Assembly: GCA_020725805.1 (NCBI GenBank)
Contig: DYEF01000092.1
Location: 1-29,847 of the forward strand
Reading direction: 5' to 3'
DNA length: 29,847 nt
Origin: Bdellovibrio sp.
GTDB taxonomy: Bacteria; Myxococcota; SpSt-1050
Shown here: piece after piece, positions 1 through 7,612 of the stretch
How positions within the stretch are numbered: the stretch's first letter is position 1
Layout of the letters: each line of letters starts with the position of its first letter
Notes under the pieces: model-generated
What the model saw: only the letters and a program-made list of their open reading frames with translations
Database searches by the model: none
What the model was told of the DNA's origin: nothing
Program-made: the position numbers and the translations under genes

Positions 1-175
1 ATTTGTGGATAAAGTAACGGGGAATATCAAAAGTGAAGAGATGGCAAGATACATTGAGAGTGAGATAGAGATAACCAAAAGAGCGATAGAGAATTACAAA
101 AACGAACCAGAGAAGATAAAGAGATACCAGAACAGACTAAACAGATTACAGGAAGTCTCTGAGAAGATTAAATAA
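1..175 (+). CDS. C-terminal end of a charged, coiled-coil-like protein (5' partial)
   Basis: An open frame enters from the left edge (first full codon at base 2) and ends with TAA at 173-175. The visible 57 residues are dominated by Glu, Lys, Arg and Ile with hydrophobics at roughly heptad spacing, consistent with a helical or coiled-coil tail. There is no catalytic motif and I do not recognise a family. The stop is followed by 128 bases without a gene before the next start. It could be the tail of a structural, chaperone-like or regulatory protein; the part seen does not decide. Confidence 0.6.
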   Translation, partial: FVDKVTGNIKSEEMARYIESEIEITKRAIENYKNEPEKIKRYQNRLNRLQEVSEKIK

Positions 176-243
176 TATATATTTCTAATTTACAAATGAG
201 TTATGAAAGATTTTGGGGTATTTCCAGTGAGTATCATTTTGTC

Positions 244-272
244 TTGAAAAAGCGCTAATTTGGGATTATTTA
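244..272 (+). promoter_or_regulatory. Possible sigma-70-type promoter for the 304 unit
   Basis: TTGAAA at 244-249 and TATTTA at 267-272 are separated by 17 bases. The predicted start near 279 gives a leader of about 25 bases that includes the ribosome site. The -10 match is weak. The rest of the 176-303 gap shows no tRNA-like or terminator-like structure. Confidence 0.3.
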
Positions 273-292
273 TTGTATTGTTTCTGCCTCAA

Positions 293-298
293 AGGAGG
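293..298 (+). promoter_or_regulatory. Strong ribosome binding site that decides a TTG start
   Basis: AGGAGG lies five bases before TTG at 304-306. No ATG sits at a suitable distance, and the frame from this TTG opens directly into a signal peptide (MKKISFSLMLMFLFC), so TTG is the likely initiator. Confidence 0.75.
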
Positions 299-303
299 AT
301 ATC

Positions 304-840
304 TTGAAAAAAATATCTTTTAGCCTGATGCTGATGTTTCTGTTTTGCTATAATGTATACGGGAATCAGGATTCCTATCAGAGTCTGGGCGTAGCCCTGA
401 GTTCATACAGCGGTTCGGGGCTCTCCTACAGATATCATTTTGAAAACAGATGGGCGCTGCAGCTGACAGGAGGGGCAATAGTTGGCGATGAAGAAAAATA
501 TTATGCAACAGGACTTGAGTTGCAGAGCGACCTGACATCGATAAAAGACAAGAGAATGTATCTGATCCTTTCGTTCGGATGGTACGGGGAGACTGAGGAG
601 GTCTTTACAAATGGTGGCGGGATGTACGGAAGGGAAGAAGTCGATATAAACTACTACAAGGTGGCAATCGGATTCGGCGGCGAGCTTGCATTCGGGAACA
701 GCCTTGTCGATAATCTCTCTCTGGGACTTGCTATCTTCCCTATTGGCCTTTCGGTCAAGGAGAAACATTCATATCCGGAATATGATGATACGAACAGCGT
801 CAGTTTCGGGGCATCACTCTTTACCCATTTTAATTTCTGA
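304..840 (+). CDS. Small outer-membrane beta-barrel-like protein (hypothetical)
   Basis: 178 residues. Residues 1-20 form a signal peptide (two Lys, a hydrophobic core, then NVYGNQ as the likely cleavage zone). The mature part alternates polar and hydrophobic residues, has many Gly and aromatic residues (GSGLSYRYHFENRWALQLTGG, then a Tyr-rich middle) and ends in Phe (FTHFNF), the usual terminal residue of BAM-assembled barrels. The size suits an eight-stranded barrel. I do not recognise a named family; 'outer-membrane beta-barrel' is inferred from composition and ends. It starts with TTG behind a strong AGGAGG. The HAD phosphatase gene follows after 8 bases, so the two are probably co-transcribed. 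Confidence 0.65.
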   Translation: MKKISFSLMLMFLFCYNVYGNQDSYQSLGVALSSYSGSGLSYRYHFENRWALQLTGGAIVGDEEKYYATGLELQSDLTSIKDKRMYLILSFGWYGETEEVFTNGGGMYGREEVDINYYKVAIGFGGELAFGNSLVDNLSLGLAIFPIGLSVKEKHSYPEYDDTNSVSFGASLFTHFNF

Positions 841-848
841 TTTTTGAT

Positions 849-1514
849 ATGTCCGAAAAGAGAATTGCCGCTTTCTTTGATTTTGACAACACCTTTCTGG
901 CAAGAGACAGCGCCGTAATAGGTATAAAGTATCTCTTAAAGAGGGGAGATATATCGTTCTGGTTTATTATCGGAATAATTGTCAGAAGCATTTTTTTTAA
1001 ATTAAACCTTTATAGTGCAGAGCGAATTTCAAGATATGCACTGCGATTCTATAAGAATAGGGATATATCAGAGTATCTGAGGCAATCAGAAATCTATTAT
1101 CAGGAGATGCTGAAACCACATATTTCACCTACAGTGAGGGAAAAACTCGAAGAACATCGTAGAAAGGGGCACCTACTGATTTTAATTACCGCATCATTGC
1201 GATATATGTTGGAGCCGGTTGTTAAAGATTATGGATTTGACTTGCTTTTGTGTACGGACCTTGAGATAGGAGAGAACGGTCGTCCTACGGGAAGACCGGT
1301 TGAACCGATATGTGTGGGAGAGAATAAGGTTTATTATGCAAGGAAGGCGGCCGAAGAGCTTAATATTGATCTTGAAAATTCATTTGCCTATTCGGACCAT
1401 CATAGTGATTTACCATTATTGAAACTTGTTGGTAATCCAGTTGTCGTAAACCCGAATTTCTTCTTGAGAAGGATTGCCGCAAAAAACAACTGGCCTGTTC
1501 TTGAGCATTTTTAG
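849..1514 (+). CDS. HAD-superfamily subfamily IB phosphatase (SerB-like fold)
   Basis: 221 residues. All four HAD motifs are visible: motif I DFDNT with nucleophile Asp11 and acid/base Asp13; motif II LITAS with Thr114/Ser116; motif III Lys160; motif IV YSDHHSDLPLL with metal-binding Asp183 and Asp187. A helical cap lies between motifs I and II (residues about 35-95). This pattern fits the IB class that includes phosphoserine phosphatase and small-molecule phosphatases of the 'HAD-IB family hydrolase' group. The substrate cannot be read from sequence; phosphoserine or a lipid-phosphate head group are alternatives. No signal peptide, so cytosolic or membrane-peripheral. It starts with ATG 8 bases after the beta-barrel gene. 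Confidence 0.8.
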   Translation: MSEKRIAAFFDFDNTFLARDSAVIGIKYLLKRGDISFWFIIGIIVRSIFFKLNLYSAERISRYALRFYKNRDISEYLRQSEIYYQEMLKPHISPTVREKLEEHRRKGHLLILITASLRYMLEPVVKDYGFDLLLCTDLEIGENGRPTGRPVEPICVGENKVYYARKAAEELNIDLENSFAYSDHHSDLPLLKLVGNPVVVNPNFFLRRIAAKNNWPVLEHF

Positions 1515-1567
1515 GAATAGTTCTTTTATCGTCGGGGGATTTACAGAGAGAGCAGTTTCAATTAGGC

Positions 1568-1596
1568 TTGACAAGAGGGAGAAATGATAATATCAC
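1568..1596 (+). promoter_or_regulatory. Candidate promoter with consensus -35, possibly giving a leaderless mRNA
   Basis: A perfect TTGACA (1568-1573) and TATCAC (1591-1596) are separated by exactly 17 bases. Transcription would start about 7 bases after the -10, i.e. at or next to ATG 1604. There is no Shine-Dalgarno between the -10 and that ATG. An overlapping GATAAT/TAATAT at 1586-1593 could serve as an alternative -10 but would be poorly spaced. Confidence 0.5.
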
Positions 1597-1603
1597 TAAT
1601 CCT

Positions 1604-1948
1604 ATGAAAATAAACGGATATCGTTTTGGTAATATATCTGTTGACGGAAATGATTATTCCGATGATATGATTATTGCCCATGGGAGTGAGATTATCGTAC
1701 CATGGATAAGGGAGAGGGGGCATCTCTGCCAGAAGAAGGATATCGAGAGATATCTAAACGGGCAGGTCAGGAAGATTATCTTCGGCAGAGGTTATTTTCT
1801 TGTGATGAAAATTGATGATGACCTCAGAAATTATCTTCAGGAAAACGGGATCGAATTTATCGAGACAGGTTCAAAAAAGGCAGTCGAACTTTTTAACAGT
1901 GAAGAGGACAGGTCATCCCTTCTCTTCTGCATTCATCTGACCTGCTGA
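1604..1948 (+). CDS. Mth938-like domain protein (DUF498 / NDUFAF3-type family)
   Basis: 114 residues from ATG 1604. The whole chain matches the Mth938 fold as I know it: an N-terminal INGYRFGNISVDGNDYSDD, then W-I-R-x-x-G-H, a central IIFGRGYFLVMKI strand pair, a NGIEFIETGSKKAVELFN segment and a closing C-I-H-L-T-C. Members are small cytosolic proteins of unknown biochemical role; the mitochondrial relative NDUFAF3 helps complex I assembly, which need not hold here. ATG 1604 is chosen over an in-frame TTG at 1568 because family members begin close to this Met and the TTG overlaps a consensus -35. The nadD gene follows after 8 bases. Confidence 0.75.
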   Translation: MKINGYRFGNISVDGNDYSDDMIIAHGSEIIVPWIRERGHLCQKKDIERYLNGQVRKIIFGRGYFLVMKIDDDLRNYLQENGIEFIETGSKKAVELFNSEEDRSSLLFCIHLTC

Positions 1949-1956
1949 GGGAAAGT

Positions 1957-2514
1957 ATGAGGATAGCTGTATTCGGAGGAAGTTTTGACCCGCCGCATAT
2001 CGGACATATGATGGCCTGTTATTATCTGCTTGCAACTACCGACGTTCAGAAGGTATGGCTTGTTCCGTCATTCAGGCATCCGTTTTGTAAGGATTCGGCT
2101 CCGTATGAGATGAGAGTAAAGATGTGTGAGATATCATCGGCGATATTTGGTGAGAGAGTGGAGGTAAAGAGGTTTGAGGAGGAGATGGCGCAGGGAAGCA
2201 GCAACCCGGTCTATACAATAGATTTGCTGAAATTCCTCACAGAGAGATTCAGCTCTGACAGATTTTATTTCGTCGTGGGTTCGGATATACTTGCAGAGGC
2301 AGAAAAATGGAAGGATTTTGACAAAATAGAAAATTATGCCCGGCTCCTTATTCTGAGAAGAAGGGGAGTTGACCCTTCCGAAGACTATAAATCTGTCCTG
2401 CCGGATGTGTCGTCTACGCTGATCAGGGAGAATATCAGAAAATCGATACCGGTTTCGGGTCTTGTATGTAATGATGTTCTCAGATTTATAGAAGAGAATA
2501 ATCTCTATCGTTAA
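1957..2514 (+). CDS. nadD: Nicotinate-nucleotide adenylyltransferase NadD
   Basis: 185 residues. It transfers AMP from ATP to nicotinate mononucleotide, giving deamido-NAD in NAD synthesis; cytosolic. The nucleotidyltransferase signature GGSFDPPHIGHMM lies at residues 8-20, with both His of HIGH. FYFVVGSDILAE in the middle is the conserved strand and GSD turn, and SSTLIRENI near the C-terminus is the SSTxIR motif that binds the ATP phosphates. Length is typical for the family (about 190-215), slightly short. It starts with ATG 8 bases after the Mth938-like gene and is followed 18 bases later by the zinc-ribbon gene, so all three probably share a transcript. Confidence 0.92.
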   Translation: MRIAVFGGSFDPPHIGHMMACYYLLATTDVQKVWLVPSFRHPFCKDSAPYEMRVKMCEISSAIFGERVEVKRFEEEMAQGSSNPVYTIDLLKFLTERFSSDRFYFVVGSDILAEAEKWKDFDKIENYARLLILRRRGVDPSEDYKSVLPDVSSTLIRENIRKSIPVSGLVCNDVLRFIEENNLYR

Positions 2515-2532
2515 GGTATTTCAGGAGGTTTT

Positions 2533-2883
2533 ATGAAATTTTGTCCCGATTGCAGAAGTGCGTATAAAGATGAAATTGAAAAATGCCCGGATTGCGGGAC
2601 CGCCCTTGTGGAAAAACTTGAGGAGTTTGAGAATATCGAGTTTGCAGAGCTCTGTGATGTTGAGGGGCCGTTTAAGGCAAATCTGATTGTCGATGTTCTG
2701 GAAGATAACGATATTGAGTGCTATCTCTATTCGGAACCTGTGCATATCTATCCTATCCCCGGTGAAGGTATTCAGTTTACTGTCTATGTAAACAGGGAAA
2801 AACTCGAACAGGCAAAGTCGCTTCTCGAGGATATCGAAAAATCCGAAGAGATGGAACCACTGCCGGACGACGAATCCACATAA
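2533..2883 (+). CDS. Zinc-ribbon plus DUF2007-type small protein
   Basis: 116 residues. Residues 4-21 form a zinc ribbon: Cys4-x2-Cys7 and Cys18-x2-Cys21. The following part (about 38-105: ELCDVEGPFKANLIVDVLEDNDIECYL ... FTVYVNREKLEQAKSLLEDIE) resembles DUF2007, a ferredoxin-like domain annotated in databases as a putative signal-transducing domain. The acidic tail is likely disordered. The function is unknown. A strong AGGAGG lies 5-6 bases before ATG 2533. It closes the plus-strand unit with nadD; a new promoter region follows. Confidence 0.7.
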   Translation: MKFCPDCRSAYKDEIEKCPDCGTALVEKLEEFENIEFAELCDVEGPFKANLIVDVLEDNDIECYLYSEPVHIYPIPGEGIQFTVYVNREKLEQAKSLLEDIEKSEEMEPLPDDEST

Positions 2884-2920
2884 GATTCAATCATTGAAAA
2901 CTTATCAGAAAGTCCAAAAC

Positions 2921-2963
2921 GGTTTATATTTGAATTTTGTTTCTTTGTGGTTTAATATAAACC
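2921..2963 (+). promoter_or_regulatory. Promoter embedded in an operator-like inverted repeat
   Basis: Promoter: TTGAAT (2930-2935), 17-base spacer, TAATAT (2953-2958), giving a short leader before ATG 2979 and its GGAGG site. GGTTTATATT (2921-2930) is a perfect 10-base inverted match to AATATAAACC (2954-2963), with arms bracketing the -35/-10 pair. A second palindrome, GGTTTA-ATA-TAAACC (2949-2963), covers the -10. Three half-sites over a promoter suggest a repressor or activator site. There is no T-tract, so it is not terminator-like. Confidence 0.55.
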
Positions 2964-2978
2964 GGACGGAGGAGAAAT

Positions 2979-4772
2979 ATGGTGAACAGAGTAATTCTTA
3001 TATCAGTTCTGGTTCTGAGTGTTTTATTTTGCTCCTGTTCTGACGGGGATAACGGAGGTCTTGAGCAGGTAAAGGATACCTCGAGGAAAGATGCATCATA
3101 TGATGTTCTTTTTGAAGATTCTGTTGTTAACAAGGATGCAGAATCTGATGCTGATGATACAGGACCGAAGGATATTACAGAGGATGTCTGCGTTCCGGAT
3201 TGTGAAGGGAAGCAGTGCGGGGATAACGGATGTGGAGGAGTATGCGGGGAGTGCGGGCAGAATGCCGAATGCCTTGAAAACCAGTGTAAGTGCATAAGAA
3301 AATACGACAATTGTAATAATGACTGGGCTGACGGCTGCGAGATAAATTATTATACGGACCCGAAAAACTGCGGCAAGTGCAATAGTCAGTGTGATGCCAA
3401 AAATGTTAAAAATATGCTGTGTGAAGATATGATTTGTTCTTATGATGAATGTATTCCGCCTTATAAAGACGGGGATTTTGACAAAAAGAACGGCTGCGAG
3501 CTGTATTTCTACTGGCCGTTCAGATATGGAACGGTTGCTCAGGAGAGCGGTAGGGCCGTGATTGAGACAAGGGATAAAGGCTTTCTGATAGTCGGGACCA
3601 CGAATCTGAGGGGCAGCGGGAATACCGATTTTCTTGTAAACAAGGCCGATGCCTACGGGGAGACTATCTGGCAGAGGGTTTTGGGCGGTGACAAGGATGA
3701 TTTTGCGGTTGCCGTGGCGGAAAATGCAGATGATGATTACCTCGTGGGCGGATATACGAATTCGTTTGGTATGGGCGGCTACGATGTGTGGCTCGTTCTG
3801 TTTGATGCAACCGGTAATATAAAGTGGCAGAAGTCATACGGGAGCACAAATGATGACAAACTCTTTGCACTGAAATCTGTATCGGACGGATTTGTTGTTG
3901 CCGGAACCTATAATTCCTCCTGCCTGACCTGCAGTGCAATCTGGATATTCAAGATTGATAAAAACGGGGACTTCGTCTGGCAGAAACAGTTTGGAAGTAC
4001 GAATGACAGCGGGGCATTCAGTCTGGATATTTCACAGTCGGGAGATATTCTGGTCGCCGGGGCAGTAAATACGGGATGTCAGACCTGTTATGATGCGATA
4101 TTTCTGAGACTCGATAAGGACGGGAACAGGATTCTCGGTAAGCAGGTTGGAAGTTCGGATAATATTGAACGGGGTTATGCGGTTGCGGGCACATCCGATG
4201 ACGGGGCTGTATTGGGCGGAGAGGTGCCTGTTACAGGAAATGTGCTGGATATCATTCTGATGAAGTTTGACAAATCGGGAAATGTCAGCTGGCAGCGGAC
4301 TTATGGAGGTCCGGACAACCAGAAACCATATCAGGTGATAAGAACGAGCGACAATAATCTGATGCTGCTGTCCGAGACTATGTTTTATGGCTCGGGGCAG
4401 TATGACTGCCTTCTCATCAAGGCCGATTCATCAGGGAATGCCCTCTGGCAGAAGACCTACGGAGGTGATAAGATAGACAGGTGCTATTCTGTATTTGCAG
4501 TCTCTGACGGGGGTTATATCTTTACAGGTGAGTCCTATTCGTTTGATACTTCTTTAGAGATGGTTGTATATAAGACCGATAAGGATGGTGTATCAAAGGG
4601 GCTTTGTTCAGACGGATTCGGCAAGTCTGTCTCTGTTAAGATAAACAGTTCCTCTGTACCTGTGAAGGACCTGAATATCCAGTCGTATAACACGAGCGCA
4701 GCCATAAATATTACAAATGCCTATGTCGATATCTCCGGCATAACGAACAAGATGCTCTGCAAAGAGAAATAG
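2979..4772 (+). CDS. Cys-rich lipoprotein with a WQKxYGG-type beta-propeller
   Basis: 597 residues. Residues 1-20 are a lipoprotein signal (hydrophobic core, then LFCSC, Cys20 the likely lipidated residue). An acidic Asp/Ser-rich linker (about 21-68) leads to a Cys cluster of the CGDNGCGGVCGECG type (about 70-105) and a second cluster NNDWADGCEIN...DPKNCGKCNSQC (about 110-175), both of kinds common in myxobacterial surface proteins. From about 180 to 545 are six blade-like repeats, each with an 'F-V-V-A-G' strand, then 'K-x-D-x-x-G-x-x-x-WQK-x-YGG' (WQRVLGG, WQKSYGS, WQKQFGS, LGKQVGS, WQRTYGG, WQKTYGG), predicted to form a beta-propeller. The ligand is unknown. It is monocistronic by spacing, with its own promoter; the next gene begins 91 bases later. 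Confidence 0.75.
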   Translation: MVNRVILISVLVLSVLFCSCSDGDNGGLEQVKDTSRKDASYDVLFEDSVVNKDAESDADDTGPKDITEDVCVPDCEGKQCGDNGCGGVCGECGQNAECLENQCKCIRKYDNCNNDWADGCEINYYTDPKNCGKCNSQCDAKNVKNMLCEDMICSYDECIPPYKDGDFDKKNGCELYFYWPFRYGTVAQESGRAVIETRDKGFLIVGTTNLRGSGNTDFLVNKADAYGETIWQRVLGGDKDDFAVAVAENADDDYLVGGYTNSFGMGGYDVWLVLFDATGNIKWQKSYGSTNDDKLFALKSVSDGFVVAGTYNSSCLTCSAIWIFKIDKNGDFVWQKQFGSTNDSGAFSLDISQSGDILVAGAVNTGCQTCYDAIFLRLDKDGNRILGKQVGSSDNIERGYAVAGTSDDGAVLGGEVPVTGNVLDIILMKFDKSGNVSWQRTYGGPDNQKPYQVIRTSDNNLMLLSETMFYGSGQYDCLLIKADSSGNALWQKTYGGDKIDRCYSVFAVSDGGYIFTGESYSFDTSLEMVVYKTDKDGVSKGLCSDGFGKSVSVKINSSSVPVKDLNIQSYNTSAAINITNAYVDISGITNKMLCKEK

Positions 4773-4821
4773 AGGGTTCTGAACTTTTCTTTCTTGCCTA
4801 AATCTAAATTATGTGATTAAT

Positions 4822-4856
4822 CTTAACAAGGTTTTAATAAACCTTTTAAGAGGAGG
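4822..4856 (+). promoter_or_regulatory. Near-perfect palindrome abutting the ribosome binding site
   Basis: CTTAA-C-AAGGTTT (4822-4834), loop TAAT, AAACCTT-TTAAG (4839-4850): a 12-base-pair stem with one unpaired C. The right arm ends at the first base of GAGGAGG (4850-4856), which lies 7 bases before ATG 4864 and fixes that start. The core GGTTT...AAACC repeats the half-sites at 2921-2963. It could be a DNA operator or an mRNA hairpin controlling access to the ribosome site. A TTGCCT at 4794 is a possible -35, but no convincing -10 pairs with it. Confidence 0.5.
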
Positions 4857-4863
4857 ATTTTTT

Positions 4864-6282
4864 ATGAAAAAACTGTTTGTTTTTACTATGCTATTGTTAT
4901 TGCTGGTAGGGTGTGACCCCGGTATAGGTTCGGATGAGACACAGACTCCTGTTCTGAGTACTTTCGATAAGGATAAGGGTCTGATTATACTCCCCAATGA
5001 CCTTCTTAAGAATCCCGGGACCGGCAAACTTATGCTACCCGAAACACCGACTGATTCTGAACTGACGAAGGAGATTAAAAGTTTTATCAATATGCTCGAC
5101 GGATGGCTGGTAGCCCAGACTATTACGGTCCCGTTTGAATACGAACTGGATAAGACCACCGTAAAACCTGAAAATGTTCTTCTCTTCGATATTGATGTGG
5201 TAAACAAATCAGTGACAAAGAAGACAGCCGCCGAGTATTATGCCCTGTACAATTTTTCTATGACTCCTTCAGATAAACCGCCTTATAATATTACCGTTAA
5301 GAACAAGCCAAATGATAAGAGTGGCGGAATGCCGGCGGATTTCATACAGGGGCATTATTATCTTGTGGCTGTGACAAATGCAGTCAAGACGAAGGAAGGG
5401 AAGGATATTACAGAAAATCCGGTATATTACTTCCTGAAGAAGAAAGAGCCTCTGGTAAATGAGGCAAAGAAATCGGTTACGGTCCTCTCTGACGAGGAGG
5501 CTTCTATGCTGGAACCGGCCAGAGATGCATTTAACAAATTGTTTGCACTTGTCGAGACAGTCGAGAGCGATATAAGGGCAAAGAGTATAGCATTCTCTTT
5601 CTTCTCGGTTCAGTCCGGCTCGAGGGCTCTCTTTAATCCTGCAAGCGTAGGTCAGATTCTGCCTCAGCCAAACGATATCAAGGGGAAGGCAAATGCTCCC
5701 GTTGATGTCAAACCATATATTTATTATGATCTTCCGCTCGACGATACCACACTCTCAAAAGGTGTGATGATGATGAAACTTACAGGCGGGCAGCCGATTC
5801 CCGTTGAAATATCAAAGCTGGAAATTATAGAGGAGAATTCGAGGTACAAACTGCAGATTATACCAAAGACTCCTCTTGATAAAGGGTCGACATATCTTGT
5901 CTTCACCACTAATGATATAAAGAGCAAGCACGGTGTTGAGACAGCGGCATATTCCACATTCTCGATTCTGAGGGCAAAGAATCCGTTTGTAACCAAAGTG
6001 GACGACACAAATTATGCACTGAATTCACCACTTATCGATAATACTCTGGATGTGCTTATCCTTGCCTCGAAACTCGGTATGCTTTCCGAGAGTGCCAATA
6101 AGAATATAGCAGCAGCAACTTCTGATGACTGGAAGGTCGCTTACGGGCTCCTTGTTCAGAATCTGGTTCAGCTCGAGGCTTTGAGAAATGCCTATGCGCC
6201 GCTCTTTGCAGGAATTGAGGCAGCCGGTATCGACCGGAAGAAGGTTACGGCTCTGTGGACATTTACAACAACTGCTGAATAG
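4864..6282 (+). CDS. Lipoprotein resembling the N-terminal region of VolA / Pla-1-type lipases, without lipase domain
   Basis: 472 residues. Lipobox L-V-G-C with Cys17. The next segment (ST-F-D-x-D-K-G-L-I-I-LPNDLL, residues 32-48, then KLMLPETPTDSE and a stretch on an N-M-L-D-G-W-L-V-A-Q-T-I-T-V-PFEYELD pattern) matches the N-terminal region of extracellular Pla-1/cef-type lipases such as Vibrio VolA, as I remember them. Ig-like strands follow (TPLDKGSTYLVFTTNDI), and the chain stops at ALWTFTTTAE, about where those enzymes pass into the alpha/beta-hydrolase domain. No GxSxG is present. The fadL gene follows after 15 bases; volA and fadL are also neighbours in Vibrio. A likely role is binding lipid or handing it to FadL, but this is inferred. 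The start is ATG 4864, not the ATG 51 bases upstream, because of the signal peptide and GAGGAGG. Confidence 0.65.
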   Translation: MKKLFVFTMLLLLLVGCDPGIGSDETQTPVLSTFDKDKGLIILPNDLLKNPGTGKLMLPETPTDSELTKEIKSFINMLDGWLVAQTITVPFEYELDKTTVKPENVLLFDIDVVNKSVTKKTAAEYYALYNFSMTPSDKPPYNITVKNKPNDKSGGMPADFIQGHYYLVAVTNAVKTKEGKDITENPVYYFLKKKEPLVNEAKKSVTVLSDEEASMLEPARDAFNKLFALVETVESDIRAKSIAFSFFSVQSGSRALFNPASVGQILPQPNDIKGKANAPVDVKPYIYYDLPLDDTTLSKGVMMMKLTGGQPIPVEISKLEIIEENSRYKLQIIPKTPLDKGSTYLVFTTNDIKSKHGVETAAYSTFSILRAKNPFVTKVDDTNYALNSPLIDNTLDVLILASKLGMLSESANKNIAAATSDDWKVAYGLLVQNLVQLEALRNAYAPLFAGIEAAGIDRKKVTALWTFTTTAE

Positions 6283-6297
6283 AGTAAGGAGGTATTT

Positions 6298-7500
6298 ATG
6301 AAGAAGTTTACGATATTATCTGTTCTCTGTCTTTTCCCTGTCCTTGCATTTGGAAACGGTTTCTTTCTTTATGAAGTGAGCCCGTCCAGTATCGCTCAGG
6401 GAGGTGCAACGCTTGCAGCCGGAAGTGAGCCTGCCGCCGTCTTTGTAAATCCGGCCTCAATAACCAGACTTGAGGGATTCAATTTCTCCCTCAATCTCAA
6501 TATGTATCTGAGTGATTCCGAATTTACTTCGGAAACTTCCAACAAGAAAACGACTGCAGATACAGGTTTCTTCCCGACTCCTTCATTCTTTGCTACCTAT
6601 AAGGCCCACAAATGGGTATCGGTAGGTCTCGGGACTTATGCCGTGTATGGGCTTGGTATCAGCTGGCCCGAGAAGTGGGAAGGGTATCATCTCGTAAAGA
6701 GCTCTGAACTTCAGAGTTATTCAATACAGCCCTCCATTGCATTGGGTCCTTTTTACGGTTTTTCGATTGGTGCCGGTTTTGATATAGTCCTTGGCGCCGT
6801 TAATGTTCAGCAGGGTATACCGTTTGGTGACGGAGTCTATGCAAAGATGAAACTCGGCGGCACTACAGTTGGCTATGGAAATAACGTAGGTATTTTCTAT
6901 GAACCTGCAAAATGGATCAGGGCTGGTGTTCATTACAGGTCTCAGGTTCTTATGAAACTCGATGACGGAAAGGTTGACTTCGATGATGTGCCCGCGCCTT
7001 TTGCTGCAACAATGAAGGACCAGAAGGTAAAGACCGGTCTTATTCTGCCTCAGGTAGTTGGTCTGGGTGTTAGGATTACTCCGATTGAGCATCTTGAAGC
7101 AGAACTGGATGTAAATCAGATCTACTGGTCATCCTATAAAAGCCTTACATTCGAGTTTGAGGATGCGTCGCTCAATCAGGTTCAGGAGAAGAAATGGGAG
7201 GATGCCCCTCAGATAAGATTCGGGGCACAGTATACATTCAGAAAGTGGGATTTCAGAGCAGGTCTCATATACGATATTACCTCCATTCCGGATGAGACGC
7301 TTGACCCGATGCTTCCTGATAACGACAGAATTGATTATTGCATAGGTGCAGGATACTCGTTCGGGAAGTTCAGACTTGATATTTCATATATGTTTGTCAA
7401 CATTCTCGAGAGAACTGCCAAGGCGGATAAGAACCCGTTCCCGGGTACATATGACGCTGCGGTTCATTCATTTGCTCTGGGATTCACCGGTTCGCTGTAA
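6298..7500 (+). CDS. fadL: FadL/OmpP1/TodX-family outer-membrane transporter
   Basis: 400 residues. A signal peptide (1-19) is followed by NGFFLYEVSPSSIAQGGATLA, the N-terminal hatch pattern of FadL proteins, and E-P-A-A-V-F-V-NPAS with Asn51-Pro52-Ala53, the NPA motif of the plug. The rest is beta-strand rich with typical phrases (VSVGLGTYAVYGLG, ...IRAGVHYRSQV, FRAGLIYDITSIPDETLDPMLPDNDR, HSFALGFTGSL). Family members let long-chain fatty acids or other hydrophobic compounds through the outer membrane. Somewhat shorter than E. coli FadL (about 446). GGAGG lies just before ATG 6298; it is the second gene of a unit with the VolA-N-like lipoprotein, and an intrinsic terminator follows 27 bases after the stop. 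Confidence 0.88.
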   Translation: MKKFTILSVLCLFPVLAFGNGFFLYEVSPSSIAQGGATLAAGSEPAAVFVNPASITRLEGFNFSLNLNMYLSDSEFTSETSNKKTTADTGFFPTPSFFATYKAHKWVSVGLGTYAVYGLGISWPEKWEGYHLVKSSELQSYSIQPSIALGPFYGFSIGAGFDIVLGAVNVQQGIPFGDGVYAKMKLGGTTVGYGNNVGIFYEPAKWIRAGVHYRSQVLMKLDDGKVDFDDVPAPFAATMKDQKVKTGLILPQVVGLGVRITPIEHLEAELDVNQIYWSSYKSLTFEFEDASLNQVQEKKWEDAPQIRFGAQYTFRKWDFRAGLIYDITSIPDETLDPMLPDNDRIDYCIGAGYSFGKFRLDISYMFVNILERTAKADKNPFPGTYDAAVHSFALGFTGSL

Positions 7501-7526
7501 TTCTGGAAATACTGTAATTGTTCTGG

Positions 7527-7560
7527 TGCCGGAGGCTGTTATACCCTCCGGCATTTTTTT
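7527..7560 (+). terminator. Rho-independent terminator after fadL
   Basis: TGCCGGAGG (7527-7535) pairs with CCTCCGGCA (7545-7553) in a 9-base-pair GC-rich stem with a 9-base loop, followed by seven T (7554-7560). This is the clearest terminator in the window. Confidence 0.92.
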
Positions 7561-7562
7561 AT

Positions 7563-7591
7563 TTGAATTCGGGCAAAATTTGATTTAATCA
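7563..7591 (+). promoter_or_regulatory. Promoter for the hybrid histidine kinase gene
   Basis: TTGAAT (7563-7568), 17 bases, TAATCA (7586-7591), directly after the fadL terminator and 21 bases before ATG 7613. It shares the TTGAAT and TTTAAT elements of the promoter at 2930-2958. Confidence 0.45.
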
Positions 7592-7612
7592 GGAATATTA
7601 CGAGGGGGAAGA

